Shown piece after piece: positions 42,644 to 51,864 of a stretch of DNA of 64,000 nt. The notes below the pieces were generated by a model. That model saw only the letters and a program-made list of their open reading frames with translations, ran no database searches and was not told the origin of the DNA. The DNA comes from UBA1369 sp964571725 (GTDB lineage: Bacteria; Patescibacteriota; Gracilibacteria; UBA1369), in the NCBI GenBank assembly GCA_964571725.1, contig CAZNDB010000001.1, positions 186,001 through 250,000 on the forward strand. Direction: 5' to 3'. Both the position numbers and the translations under genes were made by a program. How positions within the stretch are numbered: the stretch's first letter is position 1; the number at the start of each line of letters is the position of its first letter.

Positions 42644-43777
42644 TTATGAAATCAAAGTTTCAAAAGTTTCTTCCGCTGCTTTTTCCCAGCTGAATTTTGT
42701 CAGCTGCCGGTCTCCTTCGGCAATCAGTTTGGAAATCAAAACACCGTCGGCCACCAGCCTTTTTAATCCCACGCTGATTTCCTCCACCCGTTCCGGATCC
42801 ACCAGAAAAGCCGCTTTTCCGGCGATTTCCGGCATGGAACTGACTTTGGAGGTTAGCACCGGCCGGCGATAGGCAAAGGCTTCCAGAATCGGCAGCCCAA
42901 ACCCCTCATACTTGGAAGGAAAAGCAAAAAGACGGCATTTGGTCAGCAGAAATCTTTTTTCATTTTCAGTAATGTATCCGGTGAGTATTACATTATTTTC
43001 CAGTCCCAGTTCCAGAATTTTCTCCTCAATTTCCTCGTATCCGGTACCCTCTTTGCCGGCCAGTACCAGTTTCCAGTCGGGATATTCTTTCAGAAATCGG
43101 CCGAATCCTTCCACCAGGCGGGCAATGTTTTTTTTGAATTCCACCCGTCCCACGTAAAGCATTACCAGATCCTTTTCGCCCAGACCAAGTCTCTTTAAAA
43201 TCTGCTTTTTCTCTTCGGGCAGCCACTTTTTTAGCAGGGGATTATTCTCGCCGCTGATATCCGGACCACCGTGGTAAATCACCTTAATTTTTTCGGGATC
43301 GCATTTGTAAATATTGATCAGATCTTTTCCGGTTGCTTCACTGGGCACGATAATTTTATAGGCTTTCCGTACAGCCCGGGAGGTGCTCCAGTTAAGCAAA
43401 AACTTGTTTTTGCGGTCATAGGCCTTTTCAAATCCGGGGATTTTAAAGGCAATGTCGTGTACGGTTACGATAGTTTTCCGGGGCAGCCACAAAGGTAAAA
43501 TGTGTGAAGGAACAAACAGCAGGTCGACCGGATGAATCAGCATTTCCCAGGACAGCCGCAAAATAGTCCAGAAACGGGGCTGGGGGATTATCACCTGTTT
43601 AACGTTAAAGGGCAGCTCCTCGTCGAATTCCAGTCTGGACTGGGTATACAGCTTAACTTCCAGGGTATGATCCCGCCCCAGAATGGGAATCAGGTTATTT
43701 AAAAGATGATAGGAATACCATTCCACTCCGGTGGGGTCTTTGATCTTATACCTTGATGCGTCGATTCCAATTTTCAT
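42644..43777 (-). CDS. Family 4 glycosyltransferase
   Basis: I use the ATG at 43777 (MKIGIDASRYK), the usual GT4 start; a longer frame begins at 43846, but its 23 extra residues are not GT-like. The 377-residue protein has SHILPLWLPRKTIVTVHDIAF, IIVPSEATGKDLI, LYVGRVEFKKNI and the EX7E-type motif FPSKYEGFGLPILEAFA near the C-terminus, typical of mannosyl- or related transferases acting on GDP-sugars. The acceptor is probably a surface glycan. It follows comF on the same strand after 70 bp. Confidence 0.88.
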   Translation of the reverse strand: MKIGIDASRYKIKDPTGVEWYSYHLLNNLIPILGRDHTLEVKLYTQSRLEFDEELPFNVKQVIIPQPRFWTILRLSWEMLIHPVDLLFVPSHILPLWLPRKTIVTVHDIAFKIPGFEKAYDRKNKFLLNWSTSRAVRKAYKIIVPSEATGKDLINIYKCDPEKIKVIYHGGPDISGENNPLLKKWLPEEKKQILKRLGLGEKDLVMLYVGRVEFKKNIARLVEGFGRFLKEYPDWKLVLAGKEGTGYEEIEEKILELGLENNVILTGYITENEKRFLLTKCRLFAFPSKYEGFGLPILEAFAYRRPVLTSKVSSMPEIAGKAAFLVDPERVEEISVGLKRLVADGVLISKLIAEGDRQLTKFSWEKAAEETFETLIS

Positions 43778-43847
43778 TTGGCTTCCGTGAACGGATAACA
43801 TTTGCAATCTATGCCTTTTGCCGGGCGGATCAGTATCATATTGCAAT

Positions 43848-44555
43848 TTACTCTTTTTGTCTAGCCAGCACCAGAGCGTGAACTGAACGCGCTCCGGCAG
43901 ACTTTAAAACCCCGGCCATTTCCGTCAGGGTGGCCAGCGTGGTGGCAATGTCGTCGACGATCAGGATGTTTTTGCCTGCAATTAAACCTGCAAATTTTGT
44001 ATTAATTCCAAAAGATCCGGTCAGATTTTCCAGTCTTTCACGCCTTTTCAGCTGCATCTGGGAGCGGGTTTCCCTGATCTTGCAGAGCAGCGGCAGTTTA
44101 TCCCCCACGGCGGGCAGGCTGCGTGCCAGCTTCTCAGTCTGATTAAATCCACGGATTTTATATTTCCGCCGGCTCAGCGGAACCCAGGTAATAAGATCAA
44201 TTTCTTTTTCGATAAACCCGGAAAAATCAGCGCTGACCCTTTGTGCCAGTAAATCGGCCAGCTTTTGGCCATAAGCGGTAAATCCTTCATACTTGAAAAG
44301 ATGCAGCATCCTGGCCAGACTGCCCTTTTTCTCATAGACAAAAGCAACCAGTAACCCGCCCAGCAATTGTCCGGACTGACAGCCGGAGCAGAAGTAGCCG
44401 TAATCTGAAGGTTTTGCGCAATTCGGGCAGGTCTGAATAAAAACGGCATTAAGCCTTTGCAGGCATTGCCCGCAGATCAGATAATGATCTTTTTCGCAGC
44501 CAATGCAGTAAATTGGAAACACCCAGTCGAACAAAGCTCTGATTGCCTTTAACAT
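43848..44555 (-). CDS. comF: ComF-type phosphoribosyltransferase
   Basis: ComF contributes to natural transformation in many bacteria, acting after DNA enters the cell. The 235-residue protein has an N-terminal zinc-binding region (CIGCEKDHYLICGQCLQRL, then CPNCAKPSDYGYFCSGC) and a type I PRTase domain with the PRPP loop ILIVDDIATTLATL. The length is typical. Together with the pseudopilins in this window it is compatible with competence, but comEC and dprA are not present here. Confidence 0.9.
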   Translation of the reverse strand: MLKAIRALFDWVFPIYCIGCEKDHYLICGQCLQRLNAVFIQTCPNCAKPSDYGYFCSGCQSGQLLGGLLVAFVYEKKGSLARMLHLFKYEGFTAYGQKLADLLAQRVSADFSGFIEKEIDLITWVPLSRRKYKIRGFNQTEKLARSLPAVGDKLPLLCKIRETRSQMQLKRRERLENLTGSFGINTKFAGLIAGKNILIVDDIATTLATLTEMAGVLKSAGARSVHALVLARQKE

Positions 44556-44627
44556 GGCTTGAAATTTAATTTGCTTTTGGCAGAATAAAGCAGCAAAATA
44601 AAATCAAAATTAAATCCGTGTGAAATA

Positions 44628-45263
44628 ATGAGAAATCAGGATCGTTTATCGCTTAAATCCAGCCGGTTAAAAGTCAAGACCGCTCTCAGCCTGAGCAAGA
44701 CCAGGCCTCTTAAGGAAAAGAAAATCCAGAGACTGCAAAAAAGCCTGGGGAAAATTGAGGAAAACAAAAAAATCCCGGTTCAAAACAGCAGCGACAGGAA
44801 AAAACCCGAGTCCCGGATCGACCAACGGAACAAATTGTATTTATGGCTTATTCCCTCCAGGGTGGCTTATTTCCTCAACGGTCTTTATTTCCTGAGCTTT
44901 TCCGTGATCGCCTTTATCGGATTGTTCAGCAACTTTAATACGATCAAGCCGTTTTTTACGCTGCCCTTTGATACCAGCTTTTCTTCTTTTTTCCTTTTGG
45001 AAATAGCGGCGGTCTTTTCTTTTCTTGTCAGTATCCTTCATTTTCACGCCGCCCGTTTCCCGCAGCAATACCGCTGGTTTTATTTCTTGCTGATTCTGGT
45101 CTATTTCCCTTATCACTTTGCTTCCAATTTCCAGAAAATGCAGATTGAACTATCCCAGGATTTCCAAAATTATCTCTATTTTGATACTATCATCATGGCG
45201 ATTTTCTGGATTTGTTTTTTGTTCAGCCTTTATCCATATCTAAAGCCAAAATCCCAATCATAA
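44628..45263 (+). CDS. Polytopic membrane protein with basic N-terminus (211 aa)
   Basis: The first 70 residues are strongly basic and hydrophilic (LSLKSSRLKVKTALSLSKTR), followed by four hydrophobic helices at about 77-98, 117-136, 147-163 and 187-207. There is no known domain. The basic tail could bind RNA or anionic lipids; this is only inference. It is divergent from comF and is followed 10 bp later by the Pro-rich coiled-coil gene. Confidence 0.65.
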   Translation: MRNQDRLSLKSSRLKVKTALSLSKTRPLKEKKIQRLQKSLGKIEENKKIPVQNSSDRKKPESRIDQRNKLYLWLIPSRVAYFLNGLYFLSFSVIAFIGLFSNFNTIKPFFTLPFDTSFSSFFLLEIAAVFSFLVSILHFHAARFPQQYRWFYFLLILVYFPYHFASNFQKMQIELSQDFQNYLYFDTIIMAIFWICFLFSLYPYLKPKSQS

Positions 45264-45273
45264 ATTTAATCCT

Positions 45274-45771
45274 ATGCAAGATCAAACCACACCGCAGCAG
45301 CCACCTTTTACCCAGCCTGGTATGCCAGGACCGCTGCCACCATCCGGTAACGCCGGTCCCGCGCCTCAGCCCCCTCAACCGGAGGACACCACGCCCGCCA
45401 ATTTCCAGCTCGGTGCTTTGCTCCCCGCCCAGCTCAACGTCAAAGTTCCGGCCCACAGCCTGACTTTTGATGAAAATAATTTTCTGCGCCTGCTGGCCGG
45501 TTCGATCTCCCTCAGCCGGGACGAGAAAAAGCGCATTATCGACACCATCCCGAAACTTAAACAGAGCCAGGTGGATGAATTGATCCGCATTTTTGACGAA
45601 GAAAAATTCAAATTTTCACAGTTATCCAAAAAACACGTTCCGCAACTGGAAAAACTTGCCAAGCAACATCTGCAGGACTGGATGGACCTGGAGACCTCCT
45701 ATCAGGCGGAACAAAAGAAAGCCACTGACCAGGCTGCCGCCGACGACATCAGAAAATCATTGGGAATATAA
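45274..45771 (+). CDS. Pro-rich plus coiled-coil protein, paralogue of the sortase-linked protein
   Basis: The 165-residue protein has an N-terminal Pro/Gln/Gly-rich segment (residues 1-45), a helical region RDEKKRIIDTIPKLKQSQVDEL and a coiled coil ending in HLQDWMDLETSYQ. The order and spacing match the larger product at 18412, so the two look paralogous by eye. No signal peptide or membrane segment is seen. It lies between a membrane protein and a lipoprotein gene on the same strand. Confidence 0.65.
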   Translation: MQDQTTPQQPPFTQPGMPGPLPPSGNAGPAPQPPQPEDTTPANFQLGALLPAQLNVKVPAHSLTFDENNFLRLLAGSISLSRDEKKRIIDTIPKLKQSQVDELIRIFDEEKFKFSQLSKKHVPQLEKLAKQHLQDWMDLETSYQAEQKKATDQAAADDIRKSLGI

Positions 45772-45793
45772 ATTAACTCCACACATCAAAACT

Positions 45794-46444
45794 ATGACTA
45801 AAAACAAAATTGCATTCTTAACGCTGGCTTTGCTTTCCCTGGGAATTTTGACTGCCTGCGAAACGCAGACGGCAGAGAACAATGAAGTAATTGTTGTTCC
45901 CAACACTCCCGCCGCCCAGACCACCGCCACCAACAACCCGGAAGTGGTAACGCCTCCCCTGACTGTTTCGGCTGACGATGCCGCTTATGACAGTGCCATA
46001 CAGCTGGTGGATGCTACTTTCTGTAAAAAGATTTCCGATCCTGCCACCATGGCCAGTTGCGAAAGGGACATTGCCAGTATTTCCACATTGAAAGAAGCCT
46101 TTGCCAAAAACGACCCCGCTCTTTGCGCCAAGCTTGCCAGTGAAGAAAACCGGAAAATTTGTGAAACGCAAATCGAAGCGGCTCAGAAAGCTAAAGCTGC
46201 CCAGGACGAATTGACCAGACAGGGTGAAGACGATGTCAGCAAAGCAGCCGCTATTCTTCAGGCCGGGGATTATACCCGCTGCAGCGAATTGACCCTGGAT
46301 TCCTCCAAAAAGGATTGTGAAACCAACGTTTTGCTCAAAAAAGCACAGGAAACATCCGATGCCAGCTGGTGTGCCAAGGCAACCATAGCTGAAGCCAGGG
46401 AGCTTTGTCAGTCAGCCATTAAAGATCTTCAGGCCCAGGGGTGA
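45794..46444 (+). CDS. Lipoprotein with repeated Cys pattern, copy 1
   Basis: The start is the ATG at 45794: MTKNKIAFLTLALLSLGILTAC is a lipoprotein signal with the lipobox LTAC. After a Thr/Pro-rich linker, the 216-residue protein has helical repeats of the form D-xx-LC-KI-D...C (ATFCKKISDPATMASCERD; PALCAKLASEENRKICETQ; CSELTLDSSKKDCE; WCAKATIAEARELCQ). These Cys pairs probably form disulfides outside the membrane. The product at 48058 is a paralogue. It faces the surface-protein gene at 46456, with only 11 bp between stops. Confidence 0.8.
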   Translation: MTKNKIAFLTLALLSLGILTACETQTAENNEVIVVPNTPAAQTTATNNPEVVTPPLTVSADDAAYDSAIQLVDATFCKKISDPATMASCERDIASISTLKEAFAKNDPALCAKLASEENRKICETQIEAAQKAKAAQDELTRQGEDDVSKAAAILQAGDYTRCSELTLDSSKKDCETNVLLKKAQETSDASWCAKATIAEARELCQSAIKDLQAQG

Positions 46445-46455
46445 TTAGCCGGAAT

Positions 46456-47922
46456 TTAGGCGCCCGGGGTAAAACATTTAACTTTCGGCCAATACCATTT
46501 GCCGGTAGTAGCGTTCCAGTTTTTGGCTGAAACCGTACAACTGTTGCCGGAACTGGCTGAAACCGAATAGATATGCAGATCGGTATCCCATTGTTTGTAA
46601 TACCCGCATTCCACTGCAATATCGTCAGCGGAATCGCAACTGACTACCACCGCAGCGTTGGAATTGGCCGCGACTGTGGTATTGGTACCATTTTTAACAT
46701 AATAGCTGCCGAATCCGCCGCCCGCGGTAATTTTTCCCGCTGCGGAGATTGTCCCGGCGGAATAGATGTTGCCGCTGGTGGCCAGAGAATTGGCGTTCAC
46801 TTTCCCTGTAACGTTAAAACCCTGCGTATCGGTTAAGTTGACCGGTAAATAACATTTTCTTTGAGCTATGTTAAAGGAGCCTTTATCCACTTGTTCGCAT
46901 TTAATTTTGTGAGGCGTCATATCGGAATCGCCGGCCGGCGGTTGCCAGAAAGACTCATTATGGATTTCTCCTTTGGCTTCAATTCCCGAAGTACTTACCT
47001 TCAGCAGTTCAATAAAACCGTGCAGAGGTCCGAGACTGCCGTCATCCAGATAGCCCAGGGAAACACCGAAGTCGGAAGCCAGAGACATGGCCGAAGACCG
47101 GTCGCCCTGTTTGATGCGGCTGATGTTTGCCCAGCTGCAGCCGTCACCCGGGTTACAGGTTGGCAGATCAGTAGTTTCCCAAACGGCTCCGTTGCCATCC
47201 AGTACGAACTTATCATCAATAAATTTTCTGGTTGGAGAAAATTGTCTGAACACGCGTTGCAGATCAAACACACCGGACTGTGCTTTCATGGTGGTGGCGT
47301 TTAAAAGCTGAGCTCCTCCAGCTGCCAGCCAGCTGGCATCTTCGGTCACATCGGCGGTGGAGTAAACTTCCAGTCCGTCTCCCACATAGACGTTACCCGT
47401 GTGTCCTGTACCGGGATTGGAAATTTCGGCATTGTTATTGATGCGCAGATTGGTCGTCTGCATGGGAAGATTGCCTTTGGTAAAATCGATACCGTAGTCG
47501 TGTCTGATTCTGAGTGCGGTGGCAGTTCCACTTCTTAATTCTTCAAAAAATTCCACAATGTCGTTGAGTTTCAGGGGAACCTGTATGCCGGCATCCATAT
47601 TTCCTGCATTGATACCGTTGTTGGGATTAAAATTCAGGTAATTGGCATTTATGCCTTCCGCATAGACTCTGAGACCGTCAGTGTCCTTTACGGAAACGGA
47701 AGACCCGGCCTGGGGATTGCTGATCAGACCGTAACCGCTAATGTCCAGATTATTTTGGCTGGTCGAGTCGAGGATTTTCAGTCCGCTGAAATTTGGTACA
47801 ACCGGCCCGGCGGGAGGGGCGGACAAAGGAGCTGCTCCCGTGATCAGCGGCACCATAATGAGGGCGGTACAAGTAAAAGCCATCCCCACCAGAAGGCCTT
47901 TTTTATTAAATAGATTTTTCAT
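46456..47922 (-). CDS. Secreted surface protein, copy 1 of a duplicated pair
   Basis: An N-terminal signal (LLVGMAFTCTALIMVPLITGAAP) precedes PAGPVVPNFSGLKILDS and a long region of short beta-rich, Gly/Asn-rich repeats (ISNPQAGSSVSVKDTDGLRVY, quoted in part). The C-terminal 85 residues form a separate domain beginning KITAGGGFGSYYVK and containing several Cys (VVSCDSADDIAVECGYYK; NSCTVSAKNW). It resembles phage-tail-fibre or YadA-like repetitive surface proteins in composition, but I recognise no family. The product at 48707 is a paralogue with the same start and end domains. Confidence 0.75.
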   Translation of the reverse strand: MKNLFNKKGLLVGMAFTCTALIMVPLITGAAPLSAPPAGPVVPNFSGLKILDSTSQNNLDISGYGLISNPQAGSSVSVKDTDGLRVYAEGINANYLNFNPNNGINAGNMDAGIQVPLKLNDIVEFFEELRSGTATALRIRHDYGIDFTKGNLPMQTTNLRINNNAEISNPGTGHTGNVYVGDGLEVYSTADVTEDASWLAAGGAQLLNATTMKAQSGVFDLQRVFRQFSPTRKFIDDKFVLDGNGAVWETTDLPTCNPGDGCSWANISRIKQGDRSSAMSLASDFGVSLGYLDDGSLGPLHGFIELLKVSTSGIEAKGEIHNESFWQPPAGDSDMTPHKIKCEQVDKGSFNIAQRKCYLPVNLTDTQGFNVTGKVNANSLATSGNIYSAGTISAAGKITAGGGFGSYYVKNGTNTTVAANSNAAVVVSCDSADDIAVECGYYKQWDTDLHIYSVSASSGNSCTVSAKNWNATTGKWYWPKVKCFTPGA

Positions 47923-47955
47923 TTCTATTGTTGTTATACAAAATTTAATCTATAT

Positions 47956-47964
47956 ATTATAACA
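47956..47964 (-). promoter_or_regulatory. Extended -10 promoter element of surface protein copy 1
   Basis: On the minus strand TGTTATAAT reads from 47964 to 47956, about 34 bp before the ATG at 47922. The divergent lipoprotein gene at 48058 has TATAAT at 48029-48034 on the plus strand. Confidence 0.55.
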
Positions 47965-48057
47965 CAATTACTCTGGCTTAGGAAAGCCCGAGTTAACGGT
48001 AAAAATTAGGCTCAATCACTTCTGCGGTTATAATAAAAAAAATTAACACCAACCAAA

Positions 48058-48705
48058 ATGAAAAACCCCAAAATACTGCTAGGTACCCTTTTAATTCTGC
48101 CTCTTTTGATCATGGCGGGATGCCAGGGAGAGGAACCGGCAACCGTGCAACCGGGGGAGCAGGTTAAAAATGTGCCAAACACATTGCAGGCTGATCCACA
48201 GACGTCACTTTCTGCCGAAACAACTACCACTGCGAACACCGATGCTGATACTATCAACTATAACGGCGCTGTAAAGCTGCTGGATGCTTCATTATGCGAC
48301 AAAATTACCGACGCCGCATATCTGGATAAATGCAAAACTACCGTACAAATCCAGCAGGCAATTTCCAACAAGGATCCTTCTCTCTGTGAAAAATTATCTT
48401 CAAAAGATCTGATTGATTCATGCAAAGCACAAATTGAAGTTAAAAAGAGGACTGATGAGGCAGCCTTTGCTGTGCAGGAAAAAGTAAATCAGGAACAAGC
48501 TCTGAGTCAGAGCATTCAGCAGAAAGGTGACGTTACACAGTGTAAACAATTAACTGACCAAAACTTTCTCAGAACTTGCGAATATAACATTGTGACCAAT
48601 GAAGCTTTACAAACCAGAGACAAATCAATTTGCAGGAGGGCAAGTGACAGCACAGTAATCAGCAAGTGCGAACAGGAAATTGATTCTGTTGGTCTAGTAC
48701 AATAA
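48058..48705 (+). CDS. Lipoprotein with repeated Cys pattern, copy 2
   Basis: The signal MKNPKILLGTLLILPLLIMAGC ends in the lipobox MAGC. The 215-residue protein then has a Thr-rich linker and Cys-pair repeats (ASLCDKITDAAYLDKCKT; PSLCEKLSSKDLIDSCKAQ; CKQLTDQNFLRTCE; ICRRASDSTVISKCE) that align with copy 1 at 45794. The stop is 1 bp from the stop of the convergent surface-protein gene. It is codistributed with that gene in both copies of the cassette, suggesting the two products act together at the cell surface. Confidence 0.8.
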   Translation: MKNPKILLGTLLILPLLIMAGCQGEEPATVQPGEQVKNVPNTLQADPQTSLSAETTTTANTDADTINYNGAVKLLDASLCDKITDAAYLDKCKTTVQIQQAISNKDPSLCEKLSSKDLIDSCKAQIEVKKRTDEAAFAVQEKVNQEQALSQSIQQKGDVTQCKQLTDQNFLRTCEYNIVTNEALQTRDKSICRRASDSTVISKCEQEIDSVGLVQ

Positions 48706-48706
48706 A

Positions 48707-50317
48707 CTAAGCTGCCGGATTAAGGCAGAGAGCATAGACCTCGACACTCTTTGTGGAAGTTGAAGAATTATAAAAAGATACGGTACAGGAAGAATATGAA
48801 GTATCTGGATTAATTCTGTAAGCGGTCATGGTCAGAGGGTCTTTGGCATAATATCCGCAAGAAAGCAGCATCTGTCCGGAGGGGCAGGAAGCTGATGCGC
48901 TAGAATAGGGATACGCCATTGAAGAATTGGTAGTAGTAACTTTATTTAAAGTACCAAATCCTCCTGCTGCAGTAATTTTACCGGTCGAGGACAAGTTGGT
49001 TTTTGCAGTAATATAATTTGCTTCCAGCCGGTCAGCGGTTAATTTTCCTCCCGTTCTTACGGGTAATAAGCAGACCCAAATTGTTGTTCCTGCTCCACCA
49101 GTCATGTACACTTCTCCTCCGTCAGTCGTACACATTGCATTGGTATAGTTGACTCCATCAATAGTTTTATCCGGAGTTTCGATATATCCAGTTACGTCCA
49201 AATTATCATCAACAGTAAAATTTTTACTTGGATTGTAATAATTTCCCCAGGAATCAACCAGAAATCTCCAGGCACCATTGTTGTAAAAGCCCAGTCTGGA
49301 AGTGTCATATTGCCCCATAAACAATGAATAGGGATTACCCTCCCGGGCCACCCACATACCACCATAATTATTAGCATCACCTGTGCGTAATCGACCGTTT
49401 ACTTTTAAATCAACATTACTTCCCCCATCCCCTTCAATTTTCACGCCATCCGTAGAAGGATAAAGATCGATTTTATCAGATATAATGCGAGAACTTGAAC
49501 CTTTGAACCAGGCATAACTTCCACTGGAACTACCATTCATAATGTTGAGTCCATCGTCATCCGAAAACTTAATGGGACTTCCCACGATTGATCCAGGAGG
49601 ACATGGACCATCCGCGCATTCAGTACCAAGATTTGTAATATATCCATTAAAAAATTTATAACTATCTGTCCCATCGTTCTTAACCAACTGCAAGCCGTTA
49701 GGGTCGGCAATTTTTACAGGATTAGCGGTAGGGTTAGAAATATCGCCGGCAGCATTTATGGCGAGCCCAATTATAGTTCCGGAATTATCACCAATTTTCA
49801 GACCGTTGGTGCTGAACACGTTGACATCTTTAAAGGTAGAAACGCCGGTTGCCGTCAGATCGTCTCCAACAGAAACAGGGCCATTTGGGTTGGAAATGCT
49901 TCCGGAACCGGAAACTGCGAAATTGATGCGGGAACCATTTGAAACGGCCATACCCTCTGGGTCATAAATTACCACGCTTGGTGTGCCAGCCCCTGTACTT
50001 TTTGCGGAAATTCCATCAGTTGGGCTGATGGAGTAATAATTGGCACCGATTCCCTCCCCGTAGACCAGCAACCCCTCAGTATCCTTCACCATCACTGATC
50101 CCGTATTCGGATTACTCAGCAAACCATCCCCATTGATATTCAGAGTGGTCGTTCCGCCGCTGTTTTTAATGTTTTCACCGCTGAAAGTAGGGATAACCGT
50201 TCCGGTCGGAGGGGGAGTAATAGGAGCTGCTCCGGTGATCAGAGGCACCATGATAAGAACCGTAATAGTAAGAGCAGTTCCCATCAGGAAGCTCTTTTTC
50301 TTTAATAGATTTTTCAT
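48707..50317 (-). CDS. Secreted surface protein, copy 2 of a duplicated pair
   Basis: The start (MKNLLKKKSFLMGTALTITV, then LIMVPLITGAAPITPPPTG) and PTFSG motif match copy 1, and the C-terminus again has KITAAGGFGTLNK and Cys-containing beta segments (CPSGQMLLSCGYYAK; SSCTVSFYNSS). The 536-residue middle is longer and different: repeated NGDGLLSNPNTGSVMVKDTEG-like and GSISNPNGPVSVGDDL units. This pattern (conserved ends, variable repetitive middle) is usual in surface-exposed proteins under diversifying pressure. Confidence 0.75.
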   Translation of the reverse strand: MKNLLKKKSFLMGTALTITVLIMVPLITGAAPITPPPTGTVIPTFSGENIKNSGGTTTLNINGDGLLSNPNTGSVMVKDTEGLLVYGEGIGANYYSISPTDGISAKSTGAGTPSVVIYDPEGMAVSNGSRINFAVSGSGSISNPNGPVSVGDDLTATGVSTFKDVNVFSTNGLKIGDNSGTIIGLAINAAGDISNPTANPVKIADPNGLQLVKNDGTDSYKFFNGYITNLGTECADGPCPPGSIVGSPIKFSDDDGLNIMNGSSSGSYAWFKGSSSRIISDKIDLYPSTDGVKIEGDGGSNVDLKVNGRLRTGDANNYGGMWVAREGNPYSLFMGQYDTSRLGFYNNGAWRFLVDSWGNYYNPSKNFTVDDNLDVTGYIETPDKTIDGVNYTNAMCTTDGGEVYMTGGAGTTIWVCLLPVRTGGKLTADRLEANYITAKTNLSSTGKITAAGGFGTLNKVTTTNSSMAYPYSSASASCPSGQMLLSCGYYAKDPLTMTAYRINPDTSYSSCTVSFYNSSTSTKSVEVYALCLNPAA

Positions 50318-50351
50318 TTCTATTTTTGTTTAGCGAAATTACATCATGTTA

Positions 50352-51686
50352 TTATATCATATTTGCGAACAAAGACAAATACTCTTCCGGCCAGGGGACC
50401 TCAATTTGCGCGAAAGTTTCGTCAATCAATCCCTGCTCATCCATTACCTGTAATCTGATCATTTTAGAACCGCCGATTTTGTAGGAACCGGAACGTTGGG
50501 GGGAATTGCTCCAGCTGCTGTCGAAAACAATGTCATCAGGCCCGTTGTAATTGAAATCCCAACGAAATTTAAGTCTGTTCAGCGGAGTATAGTCGTCGCT
50601 GGACTGGCTGGCGTCAAAATTAAATTTAAAATCATTCGAACGTTCAATGGACAAACTTGCTACCGGCGCGGAGTCGTCCGACACGGATAAAGTAATTTCC
50701 GCTTTGGCCGTAGCCGCTTCCGGGTCTTTTACTTCCATGATTACATTGTAGACACCAGGATCGCGGAATAGGTGATTCCAGACGGTTTTATTCTGAAAAT
50801 TGGTATCAAAAGTTCCGTCGCCGTTCCAGTCAAAACGGTAAGCCAGCTGGGGTTTGGAGTATTGGTTATCACTGGAAAATGAGGTGTCGAAACGGAAAAT
50901 TGAATTTACGGGGGCAATGATTTTATCCACCCGGAAATAAGCGTAAGGAGCATCGTTTTCAGCGACATAAACTTTTTTTACCACTGAACTGACCTGGCCG
51001 GTCCCATCCAGAACCTCCAGTTTAACCCTATATTCTCCGGGCTGCGCGTAAAGGTGGGTGACTGTTTTAACTCGGGAAAAATAAGTATTGGTTACCCCGT
51101 CATTTTCAAAATCCCAGCGGTATTCCAAAGTCCCGTCCCTGAAATACTTGGAGCTGACATCGGCCGTAAAGGTGAAAGCCGTTTTGGTTGTTCCCAGAGA
51201 CTGGTCGGTGGATCCTGGTAAATTGTTTCTGATCACAAAATTGACCGTATCCAGGTTTTTTACCACCGGGGGAGGCAAATTTACCGGTTTACTCATGCTG
51301 CCTTCGGCAAAAGCATCGTATTGGGGCTGTCGAAAATTACTGCCATCGTCGAAATTGCTGGGTGAGCCGGCTTCGGTGATGGTTGCGCGCGTCGCGGTGG
51401 TACCTGTGACGACGTTAGTCTGTTTGGGAGTATTGTAGCCGTCTCCGGTTTGCGGTTGCATTACAGCCGCCCCCGCAGGGGTTAAGCGGACGACCGGAAC
51501 CATGAACATGTCAGGTATGCTTTGGGCTTTCGTAACGTTAGCCAGCAATAATCCAAGTAGTAAGCCTATCCCCGTCAGGGTTGCCAGGCGCTTTAACAGC
51601 ATGAAGATATTATCTATCTGCATGACCGATTTCACGCGCTTATCATAGTTTGGGTTTTCGTAGCCTTTTACTTCGTTTGTAGCCAT
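50352..51686 (-). CDS. Membrane-anchored PKD-domain protein
   Basis: A single hydrophobic helix (about residues 35-53, LATLTGIGLLLGLLLANVT) is followed by a low-complexity linker and three PKD-like beta sandwiches beginning near residues 170, 250 and 335: LEYRWDFENDGVTNTYFSRV; LAYRFDWNGDGTFDTNF; LKFRWDFNYNGPDDIVFDSS, each with the WDFxxDG-type motif and Asp-rich loops that may bind Ca2+. PKD domains mediate adhesion or protein contacts outside the cell. It has its own promoter at 51716-51743. Confidence 0.82.
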   Translation of the reverse strand: MATNEVKGYENPNYDKRVKSVMQIDNIFMLLKRLATLTGIGLLLGLLLANVTKAQSIPDMFMVPVVRLTPAGAAVMQPQTGDGYNTPKQTNVVTGTTATRATITEAGSPSNFDDGSNFRQPQYDAFAEGSMSKPVNLPPPVVKNLDTVNFVIRNNLPGSTDQSLGTTKTAFTFTADVSSKYFRDGTLEYRWDFENDGVTNTYFSRVKTVTHLYAQPGEYRVKLEVLDGTGQVSSVVKKVYVAENDAPYAYFRVDKIIAPVNSIFRFDTSFSSDNQYSKPQLAYRFDWNGDGTFDTNFQNKTVWNHLFRDPGVYNVIMEVKDPEAATAKAEITLSVSDDSAPVASLSIERSNDFKFNFDASQSSDDYTPLNRLKFRWDFNYNGPDDIVFDSSWSNSPQRSGSYKIGGSKMIRLQVMDEQGLIDETFAQIEVPWPEEYLSLFANMI

Positions 51687-51715
51687 TGAAAATCAACCTG
51701 AACAAATAAGGGCTG

Positions 51716-51743
51716 ATTATATACTAAAATAATAAAAAGTCAA
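51716..51743 (-). promoter_or_regulatory. Promoter of the PKD-protein gene
   Basis: Read on the minus strand: TTGACT (51743-51738), 16-nt spacer, TATAAT (51721-51716). The predicted leader is about 24 nt. This is the best -35/-10 pair on the minus strand in the window. Confidence 0.65.
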
Positions 51744-51802
51744 CAGGTTGGAGATGGTAAATGCAAGGTCTTTTCAGCATTAATTAAAGACAAATCAAAG
51801 AA

Positions 51803-51831
51803 TTGACAGAAAAGAACAAAAGTGACATAAT
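51803..51831 (+). promoter_or_regulatory. Promoter of the repeat-containing gene at 51865
   Basis: Consensus TTGACA (51803-51808), 17-nt spacer, CATAAT (51826-51831) with an extended TG (TGACATAAT). The leader is about 27 nt, made of A-rich sequence with no Shine-Dalgarno motif, ending AACAAAAACAAAAATG. Confidence 0.75.
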
Positions 51832-51864
51832 AATCAGATACTTTAAACATTAACAAAAACAAAA

